Origin: Pseudomonas asiatica
Lineage (GTDB): Bacteria; Pseudomonadota; Gammaproteobacteria; Pseudomonadales; Pseudomonadaceae
Assembly (NCBI RefSeq): GCF_040214835.1
Contig: NZ_CP157874.1
Coordinates: forward strand, 5,358,501 to 5,422,500
Direction: 5' to 3'
Length of the DNA stretch: 64,000 nucleotides
In this document: positions 56,629 to 64,000 of the stretch, in pieces
Layout: each line of letters opens with the position of its first letter
How positions within the stretch are numbered: position 1 is the stretch's first letter
Translations under genes and position numbers: made by a program
Notes under the pieces: generated by a model
The model's database searches: none
Told to the model about the DNA's origin: nothing
The model's input: only the letters and a program-made list of their open reading frames with translations

Positions 56629-58311
56629 ATGAAAGACAAACCGGCCAAAGGAACGCCAACGCTTCCCGCCACCAGCATGAACGTGCAGAACGCTATCCTC
56701 GGCCTGCGCGGTCGTGACCTGATTTCCACGCTGCGCAATGTCAGCCGCCAAAGCCTGCGTCACCCGCTGCATACCGCGCATCACCTGTTGGCCCTGGGTG
56801 GCCAGCTGGGCCGGGTGATACTGGGTGACACACCGCTTCAGCCGAACCCGCGCGATTCGCGCTTCAGCGACCCGACATGGAGCCAGAACCCGTTCTACCG
56901 TCGCGGTCTGCAGGCCTACCTGGCCTGGCAGAAGCAAACCCGACTGTGGATCGAGGAAAGCCACCTGGACGACGATGACCGGGCCCGTGCGCACTTCCTG
57001 TTCAACCTGATCAACGATGCCCTGGCGCCGAGCAACTCGCTGCTCAACCCGTTGGCAGTCAAGGAACTGTTCAACAGCGGTGGCCAGAGCCTGGTGCGCG
57101 GTGTGGCCCACCTGCTCGATGACCTGCGCCACAATGACGGCCTGCCACGCCAGGTCGACGAGCGCGCATTCGAAGTGGGCGGCAACCTGGCCGCGACCGC
57201 CGGCGCCGTGGTGTTTCGCAACGAGCTGCTGGAGCTGATCCAGTACAAGCCGATGAGCGAAAAGCAGCACGCCCGGCCACTGCTGGTGGTGCCGCCACAG
57301 ATCAACAAGTTCTACATCTTCGACCTCAGCTCGACCAACAGCTTCGTCCAGTACATGCTCAAGAATGGCCTGCAGGTGTTCATGGTCAGCTGGCGCAACC
57401 CCGACCCGCGCCACCGCGAATGGGGCCTGTCCAGCTACGTTCAGGCCCTGGAAGAAGCGCTCAACGCTTGCCGCAGCATCAGCGGCAACCGCGACCCCAA
57501 CCTGATGGGCGCCTGTGCCGGCGGCCTGACCATGGCCGCGCTGCAGGGCCACCTGCAGGCCAAGCACCAGCTGCGCCGGGTGCGCAGCGCCACCTACCTG
57601 GTCAGCTTGCTGGACAGCAAGTTCGAAAGCCCCGCCAGCCTGTTCGCCGACGAGCAGACCATCGAGGCCGCCAAGCGCCGCTCCTACCAGCGCGGCGTGC
57701 TGGATGGCGCCGAGGTGGCGCGGATCTTCGCCTGGATGCGGCCCAACGACCTGATCTGGAACTACTGGGTCAACAACTACCTGCTCGGCAAGACACCACC
57801 AGCCTTCGACATCCTGTACTGGAACGCCGACAGCACGCGCCTGCCCGCCGCGCTGCATGGCGACCTGCTGGACTTCTTCAAGCTCAACCCGCTGACCCAC
57901 CCCGCCGGCCTGGAGGTATGCGGCACACCCATCGACCTGCAGAAGGTCGAGCTGGACAGTTTCACCGTGGCCGGCAGCAACGACCACATCACCCCGTGGG
58001 ATGCGGTGTACCGCTCGGCCTTGCTGCTGGGTGGCGACCGGCGCTTCGTGCTGGCCAACAGCGGGCACATCCAGAGCATCATCAACCCGCCCGGCAACCC
58101 CAAGGCCTACTACCTGGCCAACCCCAAGCTGTCCAGCGACCCCCGCGCCTGGTTCCACGACGCCAAGCGCAGCGAAGGCAGCTGGTGGCCGTTGTGGCTG
58201 GAGTGGATCACCCCGCGCTCCGGCCCGCTCAAGGCACCGCGCAGCGAACTGGGCAATGCCACCTACCCACCACTGGGCCCCGCGCCGGGCACCTACGTGC
58301 TGACCCGATGA
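56629..58311 (+). CDS. phaC2: Class II poly(3-hydroxyalkanoate) synthase 2
   Basis: 560 aa, ATG at 56629 with GAGGGAG upstream. Paralogue of PhaC1 with the box MGACAGG and nucleophile Cys296; Asp in TVAGSNDHITPWDA and His in LANSGHIQSII. It has the same activity class but often a different preference for substrate chain length. A spacer with a REP pair separates it from phaZ; phaD begins 13 nt after its stop. Confidence 0.97.
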   Translation: MKDKPAKGTPTLPATSMNVQNAILGLRGRDLISTLRNVSRQSLRHPLHTAHHLLALGGQLGRVILGDTPLQPNPRDSRFSDPTWSQNPFYRRGLQAYLAWQKQTRLWIEESHLDDDDRARAHFLFNLINDALAPSNSLLNPLAVKELFNSGGQSLVRGVAHLLDDLRHNDGLPRQVDERAFEVGGNLAATAGAVVFRNELLELIQYKPMSEKQHARPLLVVPPQINKFYIFDLSSTNSFVQYMLKNGLQVFMVSWRNPDPRHREWGLSSYVQALEEALNACRSISGNRDPNLMGACAGGLTMAALQGHLQAKHQLRRVRSATYLVSLLDSKFESPASLFADEQTIEAAKRRSYQRGVLDGAEVARIFAWMRPNDLIWNYWVNNYLLGKTPPAFDILYWNADSTRLPAALHGDLLDFFKLNPLTHPAGLEVCGTPIDLQKVELDSFTVAGSNDHITPWDAVYRSALLLGGDRRFVLANSGHIQSIINPPGNPKAYYLANPKLSSDPRAWFHDAKRSEGSWWPLWLEWITPRSGPLKAPRSELGNATYPPLGPAPGTYVLTR

Positions 58312-58324
58312 GCATGCCGACTGG

Positions 58325-58939
58325 ATGAAGACTCGCGACCGTATCCTCGAATGTGCCCTGCAGCTGTTCAACCAGCAGGGCGAACCGAACGTATCCACCC
58401 TGGAAATTGCCAACGAACTGGGCATCAGCCCTGGCAACCTCTACTACCACTTCCACGGCAAGGAGCCGTTGGTGCTGGGGCTGTTCGAGCGCTTTGAAGA
58501 AGCGCTGATGCCCTTGCTCGACCCGCCGCTGGAGGTACGCCTTGACGCCGAGGATTACTGGCTGTTCCTGCACCTGATCGTCGAACGCATGGCGCAGTAC
58601 CGCTTCCTGTTCCAGGACCTGTCGAACCTGACCGGGCGCCTGCCCAAACTGGCCCGCGGCATGCGCAACCTGATCAACGCGCTCAAGCGCACGCTGGCAG
58701 CGTTGCTGGCCAGCCTCAAGGGCCAAGGGTTGGTAGAGAGCGAGACCCAGGCGCTGGGGCAACTGGTGGAGCAGATCACCCTGACACTGATGTTCTCGCT
58801 GGATTACCAGCGGGTACTGGGGCGCGAGGGGGATGTGGGGATTGTGGTGTACCAGGTGATGATGCTGGTGGCGCCGCATCTGCAGGCCCAGGCGCGGGGG
58901 GCGGCAGAGCAGTTGGCGGTGCGGTATCTGGAGGGGTAA
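58325..58939 (+). CDS. phaD: PhaD, TetR-family regulator of pha genes
   Basis: 204 aa, ATG at 58325. N-terminal TetR HTH (ILECALQLFNQQGEPNVSTL and ANELGISPGNLYYHFHGKE) and a hydrophobic ligand-binding domain. In P. putida PhaD activates phaC1 and phaI promoters, probably in response to a metabolite of the fatty-acid pathway. It starts 13 nt after the phaC2 stop. Confidence 0.93.
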   Translation: MKTRDRILECALQLFNQQGEPNVSTLEIANELGISPGNLYYHFHGKEPLVLGLFERFEEALMPLLDPPLEVRLDAEDYWLFLHLIVERMAQYRFLFQDLSNLTGRLPKLARGMRNLINALKRTLAALLASLKGQGLVESETQALGQLVEQITLTLMFSLDYQRVLGREGDVGIVVYQVMMLVAPHLQAQARGAAEQLAVRYLEG

Positions 58940-58968
58940 GCCTGACTGGGATGTATTGCAGCAGCCGA

Positions 58969-59064
58969 CGCATTCGCGGGTGAACCCGCTCCCACAGGTA
59001 CGTTGCAGAGCTTACAAGCGGCGCAGTACCTGTGGGAGCGGGTTTACCCGCGAAGAAGGCGACG
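58969..59064. repeat. REP pair (GGGTGAACCC type), inverted
   Basis: CATTCGCGGGTGAACCCGCT with CCCACAGGTAC faces GTACCTGTGGGAGCGGGTTT with ACCCGCG. Between the convergent phaD and phaF genes. Flank CGAAGAAGGCGACGCGGT also occurs at 18615-18632. Confidence 0.85.
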
Positions 59065-59069
59065 CGGTA

Positions 59070-59843
59070 TCAGATCAGGGTACCGGTGCCTGTCTGTGCC
59101 GAAGGCGGGTTGCTGGCCGGAGCCGCAGTGGGCGCCGGAGCTGCGCTAGCGGCCGGAGCGGCGCTGGCCGCTGGAGCTGCCGGCTTGGCGGCTGCCGGCT
59201 TGGCCGGTGCTTTCTTCACAGCAGGCTTCTTCGCCACAGCTGGTTTGGCCGCTGCCGGTTTCGCCGCAGGCTTGGCCGCCGCAGTCTTCGCAGCAGGTTT
59301 AGCCGCTGCGGCCTTGGCTGCCGGCCTGGCTGCCGCGGTTTTTGCCGCAGGCTTGGCCGCTGCCGTCTTGGCCAGTGGCTTGGCCGCCGCCTTGCTCGCA
59401 GCCGGTTTGGCTGCAGTGCGCGACGAAATCGGGGTAACCGAAGCGCCGGTCAGTTTCTCGATCTGCTTGGTCAGGCTGTCCACCTGCTGGTGCAGGGCCT
59501 TGATCTCGTTGCGGCTCGGCACACCAAGGCGCGAGATGGCGCTGTTCAGGCGCTTGTCGAAGGCCTCTTCGAGTTCGCTCCACTTGCCCAGCGCACGGTC
59601 CTTCACGCCCGACACGCGCGAAGTGGTCGACGACTTGGCAGTCTCAGCAACATCTTCGGCGGTCTTCTTCGCCTGCTTCTCGGCCTTCTCGCCATCCTTC
59701 ACCAGCGAGTCGAACAGCTTCGGGCCGTCCTGGTCGATCTTCGAATAGATACCAAGCCCCGCCAGCCAGATCTTGCGGGAGTACTTCTCGATCCCGCCGA
59801 CCCAGGAGCTGCCTTCTTTCTCGGAATTCTTCTTGCCAGCCAT
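59070..59843 (-). CDS. phaF: PhaF, granule-associated phasin with histone-like tail
   Basis: 257 aa from ATG at 59843 (AAGGAG 9 nt upstream). An N-terminal phasin domain of about 140 residues, with coiled-coil-like helices (EEAFDKRLNSAISRLGVPSR), is followed by a hundred-residue Lys/Ala/Pro repeat of the AAKPAAKTAA type like histone H1. The tail binds DNA and the phasin part binds PHA granules, so PhaF helps partition granules at cell division. Transcribed from phaI, opposite to the synthase genes. Confidence 0.96.
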   Translation of the reverse strand: MAGKKNSEKEGSSWVGGIEKYSRKIWLAGLGIYSKIDQDGPKLFDSLVKDGEKAEKQAKKTAEDVAETAKSSTTSRVSGVKDRALGKWSELEEAFDKRLNSAISRLGVPSRNEIKALHQQVDSLTKQIEKLTGASVTPISSRTAAKPAASKAAAKPLAKTAAAKPAAKTAAARPAAKAAAAKPAAKTAAAKPAAKPAAAKPAVAKKPAVKKAPAKPAAAKPAAPAASAAPAASAAPAPTAAPASNPPSAQTGTGTLI

Positions 59844-59853
59844 CCTGCTCTCC

Positions 59854-60273
59854 TTATGGTTTGTGCGCGACGCGCTCGAGCAGCTCGTGCAGCTGTTCAA
59901 GCTTGATGGACAACGCCTCAACGTCATGTTTAGACGGAATGCCAAGGCGATTCAAGGCGCGACCTACCCGCGCGTCGAAAGCTTTTTCGATCTTGTCCAG
60001 TTGAACTTCGACCTTGCCGCGTACGCGACTGACTTCCTGGGTCGCTTCGTCGATCTGGTTGTTGGCAGCATCGAGCTCCTTGTCGATGCGCTTCTTGCCA
60101 CGCTTCTCGACGCCTTCGCCGGCCTTGACCAGCTCATTGAAGTAGTCGGAGCCTTCCTGGCCCACACGCGCATAGGCGCCGATGCCCGCCAGCCAGATCT
60201 TGCGCGCGTAGCCGCGTACCTCGCCCAGCGTACCCGGGGCGTCGTCCTTTTTCTTCACAGTCACTTTGGCCAT
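59854..60273 (-). CDS. phaI: PhaI, granule-associated phasin
   Basis: 139 aa from ATG at 60273. The whole protein is the phasin domain (KIWLAGIGAYARVGQEGSDY, then RALNRLGIPSKHDVEALSIK), closely related to the N-terminal half of PhaF but without the tail. It coats PHA granules. PhaF follows 10 nt downstream in the same unit. Confidence 0.95.
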   Translation of the reverse strand: MAKVTVKKKDDAPGTLGEVRGYARKIWLAGIGAYARVGQEGSDYFNELVKAGEGVEKRGKKRIDKELDAANNQIDEATQEVSRVRGKVEVQLDKIEKAFDARVGRALNRLGIPSKHDVEALSIKLEQLHELLERVAHKP

Positions 60274-60358
60274 GCTCTGTACCTCATGCTCATGAGTGGA
60301 GGAGGAACCGCCCATGGAGGTTGGGCTTGAGCACAAGGTAGAGAGGGAAATTAGAATC

Positions 60359-60374
60359 TTCACCCTAAGGTGAA
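60359..60374. promoter_or_regulatory. TTCACC/GGTGAA palindrome in the phaI promoter, candidate PhaD operator
   Basis: TTCACCCTAAGGTGAA has perfect 6-bp arms around CTAA. Read on the minus strand it lies just upstream of a TCTAAT -10-like box in GATTCTAATTTC. It is 85 nt upstream of the phaI start. PhaD is known to act at this promoter, and a TetR-type palindrome fits, but the assignment is inference. Confidence 0.55.
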
Positions 60375-60398
60375 CGAGCATGGCCCCGGGAAGGGGTG

Positions 60399-60674
60399 TC
60401 AGGCCAGGGCTTTGTCCAGCGCCCGCTCGATCTCGCCCTTGATGGTGCCGCTCATCATCGACAGCATCATGCCCAGCTTCAATTCGACGCGGATGCGGTC
60501 ATCGAAGATGTGCACGCTGCCGTTGGCACCGCTTCGCGCCACATCGACCCGGTCACCGTTCCAGGTGGCCTTGAGGTCGTATTCGCGGGTCAGTTTGTCG
60601 ACCAGCGCTTCAGCCTTGGCACGGGCGGCATCACGGCCGAGGGAATGTTTGCGTTCGACGCTGATCTGGGTCAT
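60399..60674 (-). CDS. Polyhydroxyalkanoic acid system family protein
   Basis: 91 aa; ATG at 60674 with AGGAA 8 nt upstream. A small protein, starting MTQISVERKHSLGRDAARAK, with a beta-rich second half (FDDRIRVELKLGMMLSMMSG), which matches the family found next to pha clusters. No catalytic residues recognised. Function unknown; possibly a helper of granule formation or regulation. Divergent from ubiE. Confidence 0.8.
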   Translation of the reverse strand: MTQISVERKHSLGRDAARAKAEALVDKLTREYDLKATWNGDRVDVARSGANGSVHIFDDRIRVELKLGMMLSMMSGTIKGEIERALDKALA

Positions 60675-60798
60675 GCGGGTGTTCCTGAAGATGAAGACAT
60701 AATGGGCATTATGCCCGCCCCTGCCCACTGGCACACCCCGCCAAGACAAATCCGCCCGTTCGCCCTAGAATGGCGGTAATTTTTTCCGGTGAAGCGAT

Positions 60799-61569
60799 AT
60801 GAACGACCAGCGCAAAGGCGACCACGCCGAACCCACCACCCATTTCGGTTACCAGGACGTCCCTGAAAGCCAGAAGGCGAAGAAAGTCGCCGAGGTGTTC
60901 CACTCGGTAGCGGCCAAGTACGACCTGATGAACGACGTGCTTTCCGGCGGCATGCACCGCCTGTGGAAGCGCTTCACCATCGAGCTGTCGGGCGTACGCG
61001 CCGGCAACCGTGTACTGGACATCGCCGGCGGTACCGGCGACCTGGCCGCCAAGTTCTCGCGGCTGGTCGGCCCGACCGGCCAGGTAGTGCTGGCCGACAT
61101 CAACGAGTCGATGCTCAAGGTCGGCCGTGACCGCCTGCTCGACCGTGGCGTGGCCGGCAACATCGAGTTCGTCCAGGCCGATGCCGAGAAGCTGCCATTC
61201 CCGGACAACCACTTCGACTGCGTGACCATCGCCTTCGGCCTGCGCAACGTCACCCACAAGGACGAAGCCATCCGCTCGATGCTGCGCGTGCTCAAGCCGG
61301 GCGGTCGCCTGCTGGTGCTGGAGTTCTCCAAGCCGACCAACAAGCTGATGTCCAAGGCCTACGACGCCTACTCGTTCGCCTTCATGCCGCTGGCCGGCAA
61401 GCTGATCACCAACGACTCGGAGAGCTACCGTTACCTCGCCGAGTCGATCCGCATGCACCCCGATCAGGAAACCCTGAAGGCCATGATGGTCGAGGCCGGT
61501 TTCGACCGCGTCACCTACCACAACATGACCAGCGGCATCGTTGCCGTGCACCGGGGGATCAAGCCCTGA
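60799..61569 (+). CDS. ubiE: UbiE, ubiquinone/menaquinone C-methyltransferase
   Basis: 256 aa, ATG at 60799. SAM-dependent methyltransferase of ubiquinone synthesis. Motif I is [16 protein letters not shown]; the UbiE signatures are [20 protein letters not shown] and the later [20 protein letters not shown]. The stop overlaps the ubiJ start by one base. Confidence 0.97.
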   Translation: MNDQRKGDHAEPTTHFGYQDVPESQKAKKVAEVFHSVAAKYDLMNDVLSGGMHRLWKRFTIELSGVRAGNRVLDIAGGTGDLAAKFSRLVGPTGQVVLADINESMLKVGRDRLLDRGVAGNIEFVQADAEKLPFPDNHFDCVTIAFGLRNVTHKDEAIRSMLRVLKPGGRLLVLEFSKPTNKLMSKAYDAYSFAFMPLAGKLITNDSESYRYLAESIRMHPDQETLKAMMVEAGFDRVTYHNMTSGIVAVHRGIKP

Positions 61570-62192
61570 TGCTGCTGGCCGGGCTGCTCGCCAGCGCCGA
61601 ACATGGCCTGAACCGCGTCCTGCGCATGGACAGCACGGCCCTGCCGCGGCTGGCCGCGCTGGAGGGCAAGGTCATCGAGATCGACTGCCGCCAGCCGGCC
61701 TTGCAGGTGTTCATCCTGCCCGATGAAGAGGGCCTGATGCTCGCCGCCCACTGGCAAGGCGAGGTCGACTGCAGCCTGCGCGCCCCGGCCGGCAGCCTGG
61801 CGCAACTGGCCCTGGCCAGGGACAAGACTGCCGTGCTGCACAGCCCGCAAGTCGAACTGCATGGCGACAGCGCCGTGCTGCTCGACCTGTTCGGTGTGCT
61901 GCAGGACCTGGAGCTGGACTGGGAGCACGAGCTGCAACGCTGGCTCGGCCCGGTCGCCACGGCGCTGCTGGCGGGCCACATCCGCCTGCGTGCACGCTGG
62001 ACCCGCCAGGGCCTGGCGCGCTTCAGCCAGAACCTTTCCGAGTACCTGGCCGAAGAATCCCGTACCCTGGTCGGCAAGCGCGAAGCCGAAGCCGCCTTCA
62101 GCGAGCTCGATGCCCTGAAGCTCGATACAGAACGCCTCGAGGCGCGCCTCAAGCGCCTTTCCCGAACCCTTGATACCAGCGATAACGCATGA
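61569..62192 (+). CDS. ubiJ: UbiJ, ubiquinone biosynthesis accessory factor (SCP2 domain)
   Basis: 207 aa, ATG at 61569 overlapping the ubiE stop. An N-terminal SCP2-type lipid-binding domain ([34 protein letters not shown]) and a C-terminal helical charged tail ([14 protein letters not shown]). UbiJ binds ubiquinone intermediates in the Ubi complex. Overlaps ubiB by 4 nt. Confidence 0.92.
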   Translation: MLLAGLLASAEHGLNRVLRMDSTALPRLAALEGKVIEIDCRQPALQVFILPDEEGLMLAAHWQGEVDCSLRAPAGSLAQLALARDKTAVLHSPQVELHGDSAVLLDLFGVLQDLELDWEHELQRWLGPVATALLAGHIRLRARWTRQGLARFSQNLSEYLAEESRTLVGKREAEAAFSELDALKLDTERLEARLKRLSRTLDTSDNA

Positions 62193-63808
62193 AGCTGCTC
62201 GCCGTCCGCCGTCTTTTTCGCATCCAGCGTGTGGTGATCCGCTACCGTCTCGATGACCTGCTGTTCGACCTGCCGCTGCCCTGGTGGCTGATGAGCCTGC
62301 GCCTGCTGATGCCATGGCGCTGGCTGCCGCGCAAGCCGTCCGAGCTCAGCCGTGGCGCGCGCCTGCGCCTGGCCCTGCAGGACCTGGGGCCGATCTTCAT
62401 CAAGTTCGGCCAGTTGTTGTCCACCCGCCGCGACCTGCTGCCCAACGACATTGCCGATGAGCTGATGCTGCTGCAGGACCGCGTGCCGCCGTTCGACCCC
62501 AAGCAGGCAGTGGCACTGATCGAGGCGCAGTTGGGCGCCCCGGTAACGCAACTGTTCAGCCGCTTCGACGTCGAGCCACTGGCCTCGGCCTCGGTGGCCC
62601 AGGTGCACGCTGCGCGCCTGAAAAGTGGCGAGGAAGTGGTGGTCAAGGTGGTGCGCCCGGGCCTGAAGCCGGTGATCGCCCAGGACCTGGCCTGGCTGTT
62701 CCTGATCGCCAAGGCCGCCGAGCGCGCTTCGGCCGACGCCCGTCGCCTGCACCCGGTGGAAATCGTCGGCGACTACGAAAAAACCATCTACGACGAGCTC
62801 GACCTGCTGCGCGAAGCGGCCAACGCCAGCCAGCTGCGGCGCAACTTCGAAGGCTCCGAGCTGATGTACGTACCCCAGGTGTACTGGGACCTGTGCCGCC
62901 CCAAGGTGCTGGTGATGGAGCGCATCTACGGCGTGCCGGTGACCGACATGGCCACCTTGGCCGACCAGCGCACCGACATGAAGCTGCTGGCCGAACGAGG
63001 CGTGGAGGTGTTCTTCACCCAGGTGTTCCGCGACAGCTTCTTCCACGCCGACATGCACCCCGGCAACATCTTCGTCAGCACGGTCAAACCATGGAGCCCG
63101 CAGTACATCGCCATCGACTGCGGCATCGTCGGCAGCCTGACCGCCGAGGACCAGGACTACCTGGCGCGCAACCTGATCGCTTTCTTCAAGCGTGACTACC
63201 GCCGCGTCGCCCAGTTGCACATCGACTCGGGCTGGGTGCCGGCGCACACCAAGGTCAACGAGTTCGAAGCGGCGATCCGCACCGTGTGCGAGCCAATCTT
63301 CGAAAAACCGTTAAAGGATATTTCCTTCGGCCAGGTGCTGATGCGCCTGTTCCAGACCGCCCGGCGCTTCAACATGGAAGTGCAGCCGCAGCTGGTGTTG
63401 CTGCAGAAGACCCTGCTCAACATCGAGGGCCTGGGCCGCCAGCTGTACCCCGAGCTGGACCTGTGGAGCACCGCCAAGCCATTCCTCGAGCGCTGGATGC
63501 GCGACCGCATGAGCCCCAAGGCCGTGCTCGGCAACATCCACAGCCAGGTCGAGCAACTGCCGCACCTGGCCGACATGGCCCGCGACCTGCTCGAGCGCCT
63601 GTCGCAACCGCACCTGCACGATCCACAACTGCCGGAGCGGCGCCGCCAGGGCGACCGCTGGGCGCTGCGCCTGCTCGGCGCCGGCCTGCTCGGCGGTGGT
63701 GCGGTACTGGCCGCTGGTGCCGCCGCGGCCACCAGCCTGGCCGCCCCTGCCGCCTGGCCGGCCTGGCTGATGCTGGCCGCCGGCCTTTACCTGATCGTGC
63801 GCCAATAG
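62189..63808 (+). CDS. ubiB: UbiB, ABC1/ADCK-type atypical kinase
   Basis: 539 aa, ATG at 62189, overlapping the ubiJ stop by 4 nt. Protein-kinase-like fold: [29 protein letters not shown], an atypical [11 protein letters not shown] and [12 protein letters not shown]. Two hydrophobic C-terminal helices anchor it in the inner membrane. It has ATPase activity needed for ubiquinone synthesis. Last gene of ubiE-ubiJ-ubiB. Confidence 0.96.
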   Translation: MKLLAVRRLFRIQRVVIRYRLDDLLFDLPLPWWLMSLRLLMPWRWLPRKPSELSRGARLRLALQDLGPIFIKFGQLLSTRRDLLPNDIADELMLLQDRVPPFDPKQAVALIEAQLGAPVTQLFSRFDVEPLASASVAQVHAARLKSGEEVVVKVVRPGLKPVIAQDLAWLFLIAKAAERASADARRLHPVEIVGDYEKTIYDELDLLREAANASQLRRNFEGSELMYVPQVYWDLCRPKVLVMERIYGVPVTDMATLADQRTDMKLLAERGVEVFFTQVFRDSFFHADMHPGNIFVSTVKPWSPQYIAIDCGIVGSLTAEDQDYLARNLIAFFKRDYRRVAQLHIDSGWVPAHTKVNEFEAAIRTVCEPIFEKPLKDISFGQVLMRLFQTARRFNMEVQPQLVLLQKTLLNIEGLGRQLYPELDLWSTAKPFLERWMRDRMSPKAVLGNIHSQVEQLPHLADMARDLLERLSQPHLHDPQLPERRRQGDRWALRLLGAGLLGGGAVLAAGAAAATSLAAPAAWPAWLMLAAGLYLIVRQ

Positions 63809-63842
63809 CCAGCCGCGCCCATGGCTGGCACACTAGCGCAAA

Positions 63843-63865
63843 GGGCCCGGCACAGGAGCGGGCCC
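63843..63865. terminator. Inverted repeat between ubiB and hisI, possible terminator
   Basis: GGGCCCG and CGGGCCC pair over 7 bp with a 9-nt loop, followed by a short GCTTT. It lies 35 nt after the ubiB stop and 15 nt before the hisI start, so it could equally affect hisI translation. Weak call. Confidence 0.35.
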
Positions 63866-63880
63866 GCTTTGGAGTCGACG

Positions 63881-64000
63881 ATGAAAGACTGGCTGGACGA
63901 GATCAAGTGGAACAGCGAGGGCCTTGTACCGGCGATCGCCCAGGACCACAAGACCGGACGCGTGCTGATGATGGCCTGGATGAACCGCGAATCGCTGGCC
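63881..64000 (+). CDS. hisI: HisI, phosphoribosyl-AMP cyclohydrolase (cut by the window end)
   Basis: The first 40 codons are visible from ATG at 63881, with GGAG 7 nt upstream. [20 protein letters not shown] and [15 protein letters not shown] are the HisI N-terminus. Opens the imidazole ring step of histidine synthesis. The rest is outside the window. Confidence 0.92.
   Translation, partial: MKDWLDEIKWNSEGLVPAIAQDHKTGRVLMMAWMNRESLA

Noticed and set aside
54601..58437. Minus-strand open frames opposite phaC1 and phaC2
   Set aside because: Shadows of the synthase genes. Both are similar to each other only because phaC1 and phaC2 are paralogues.
59070..59460. Repetitive AAKP coding sequence of phaF considered as a repeat expansion or frameshift
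   Set aside because: The frame is intact and the repeated tail is the normal histone-like domain of PhaF.

Overview
The window is a stretch of Pseudomonas chromosome, almost certainly Pseudomonas putida group. The GC content and codon use are uniformly high, and the gene order matches what I remember of the P. putida KT2440 PP_4957 to PP_5014 region: cfcR, fda-pgk-epd-tktA, metK, ligB, ahcY-metF, rhlE, bioA, the Chp/Pil chemosensory cluster, gshB-tonB-algH-ruvX, pyrR-pyrB-pyrC', hslVU, the pha cluster and ubiE-ubiJ-ubiB-hisI. About twenty intergenic palindromic repeat pairs of P. putida REP type support this. I see no tRNA, rRNA, CRISPR array, insertion sequence, prophage or integration scar. 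The species and locus identification rests on memory of the family and synteny, not on a search.

Layout. 1-3.0 kb: the end of a FUSC-family membrane protein, a periplasmic solute-binding protein, an ElaA-type acetyltransferase, a winged-helix protein and a YgjP-like metallopeptidase. 3.0-5.2 kb: the c-di-GMP response regulator CfcR (REC-PAS-GGDEF-EAL). 5.5-11.7 kb, minus strand: a central-carbon block tktA-epd-pgk-fda with two small lipoprotein genes inside it. 12-24.7 kb: SAM-cycle genes (ArsR-methyltransferase regulator plus metK, later ahcY with an SAH riboswitch, then metF), interleaved with ligB, DUF1090, a cytochrome c'-like lipoprotein, mltA, MAPEG and DMT membrane proteins, a Na+/H+ antiporter and a thioesterase. 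24.7-35.5 kb: a glycosyltransferase-like orphan, a second solute-binding protein, rhlE, a yceI/cytochrome b561 pair, a flavin amine oxidase with a histone-like tail, bioA, rsmE and a hemolysin III homologue. 35.6-44.6 kb, minus strand: pilG-pilH-pilI-pilJ-chpA-chpC, a type IV pilus chemosensory system without the expected methyltransferase and methylesterase genes. 44.8-50.8 kb: gshB, tonB3-like, algH, ruvX, pyrR, pyrB, pyrC'. 51-53.6 kb: hslV, hslU and a DUF971 gene. 53.8-60.7 kb: the medium-chain-length polyhydroxyalkanoate cluster phaC1-Z-C2-D with convergent phaI-phaF and a small PHA-associated gene. 60.8-64 kb: ubiE-ubiJ-ubiB and the start of hisI.

How the genes fit together. Three parts of the SAM/SAH cycle are here, with two different SAH/SAM-linked regulatory devices: a DNA-binding ArsR-methyltransferase with a near-perfect 28-bp palindrome upstream of itself and metK, and an RNA riboswitch upstream of ahcY. 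The pha cluster carries synthesis, depolymerisation, granule proteins and its TetR-type regulator. Its promoters show a sigma-54-like element and a hairpin leader at phaC1, and a TTCACC/GGTGAA palindrome at phaI. The most unexpected signals are a string of cloning-type restriction sites next to a lac-operator-like 13-mer upstream of cfcR, apparent loss of both an EAL metal ligand and the I-site in CfcR, and the missing adaptation enzymes of the Chp system. Most of the window is ordinary core genome, and I did not find an obviously new defence or mobile system.
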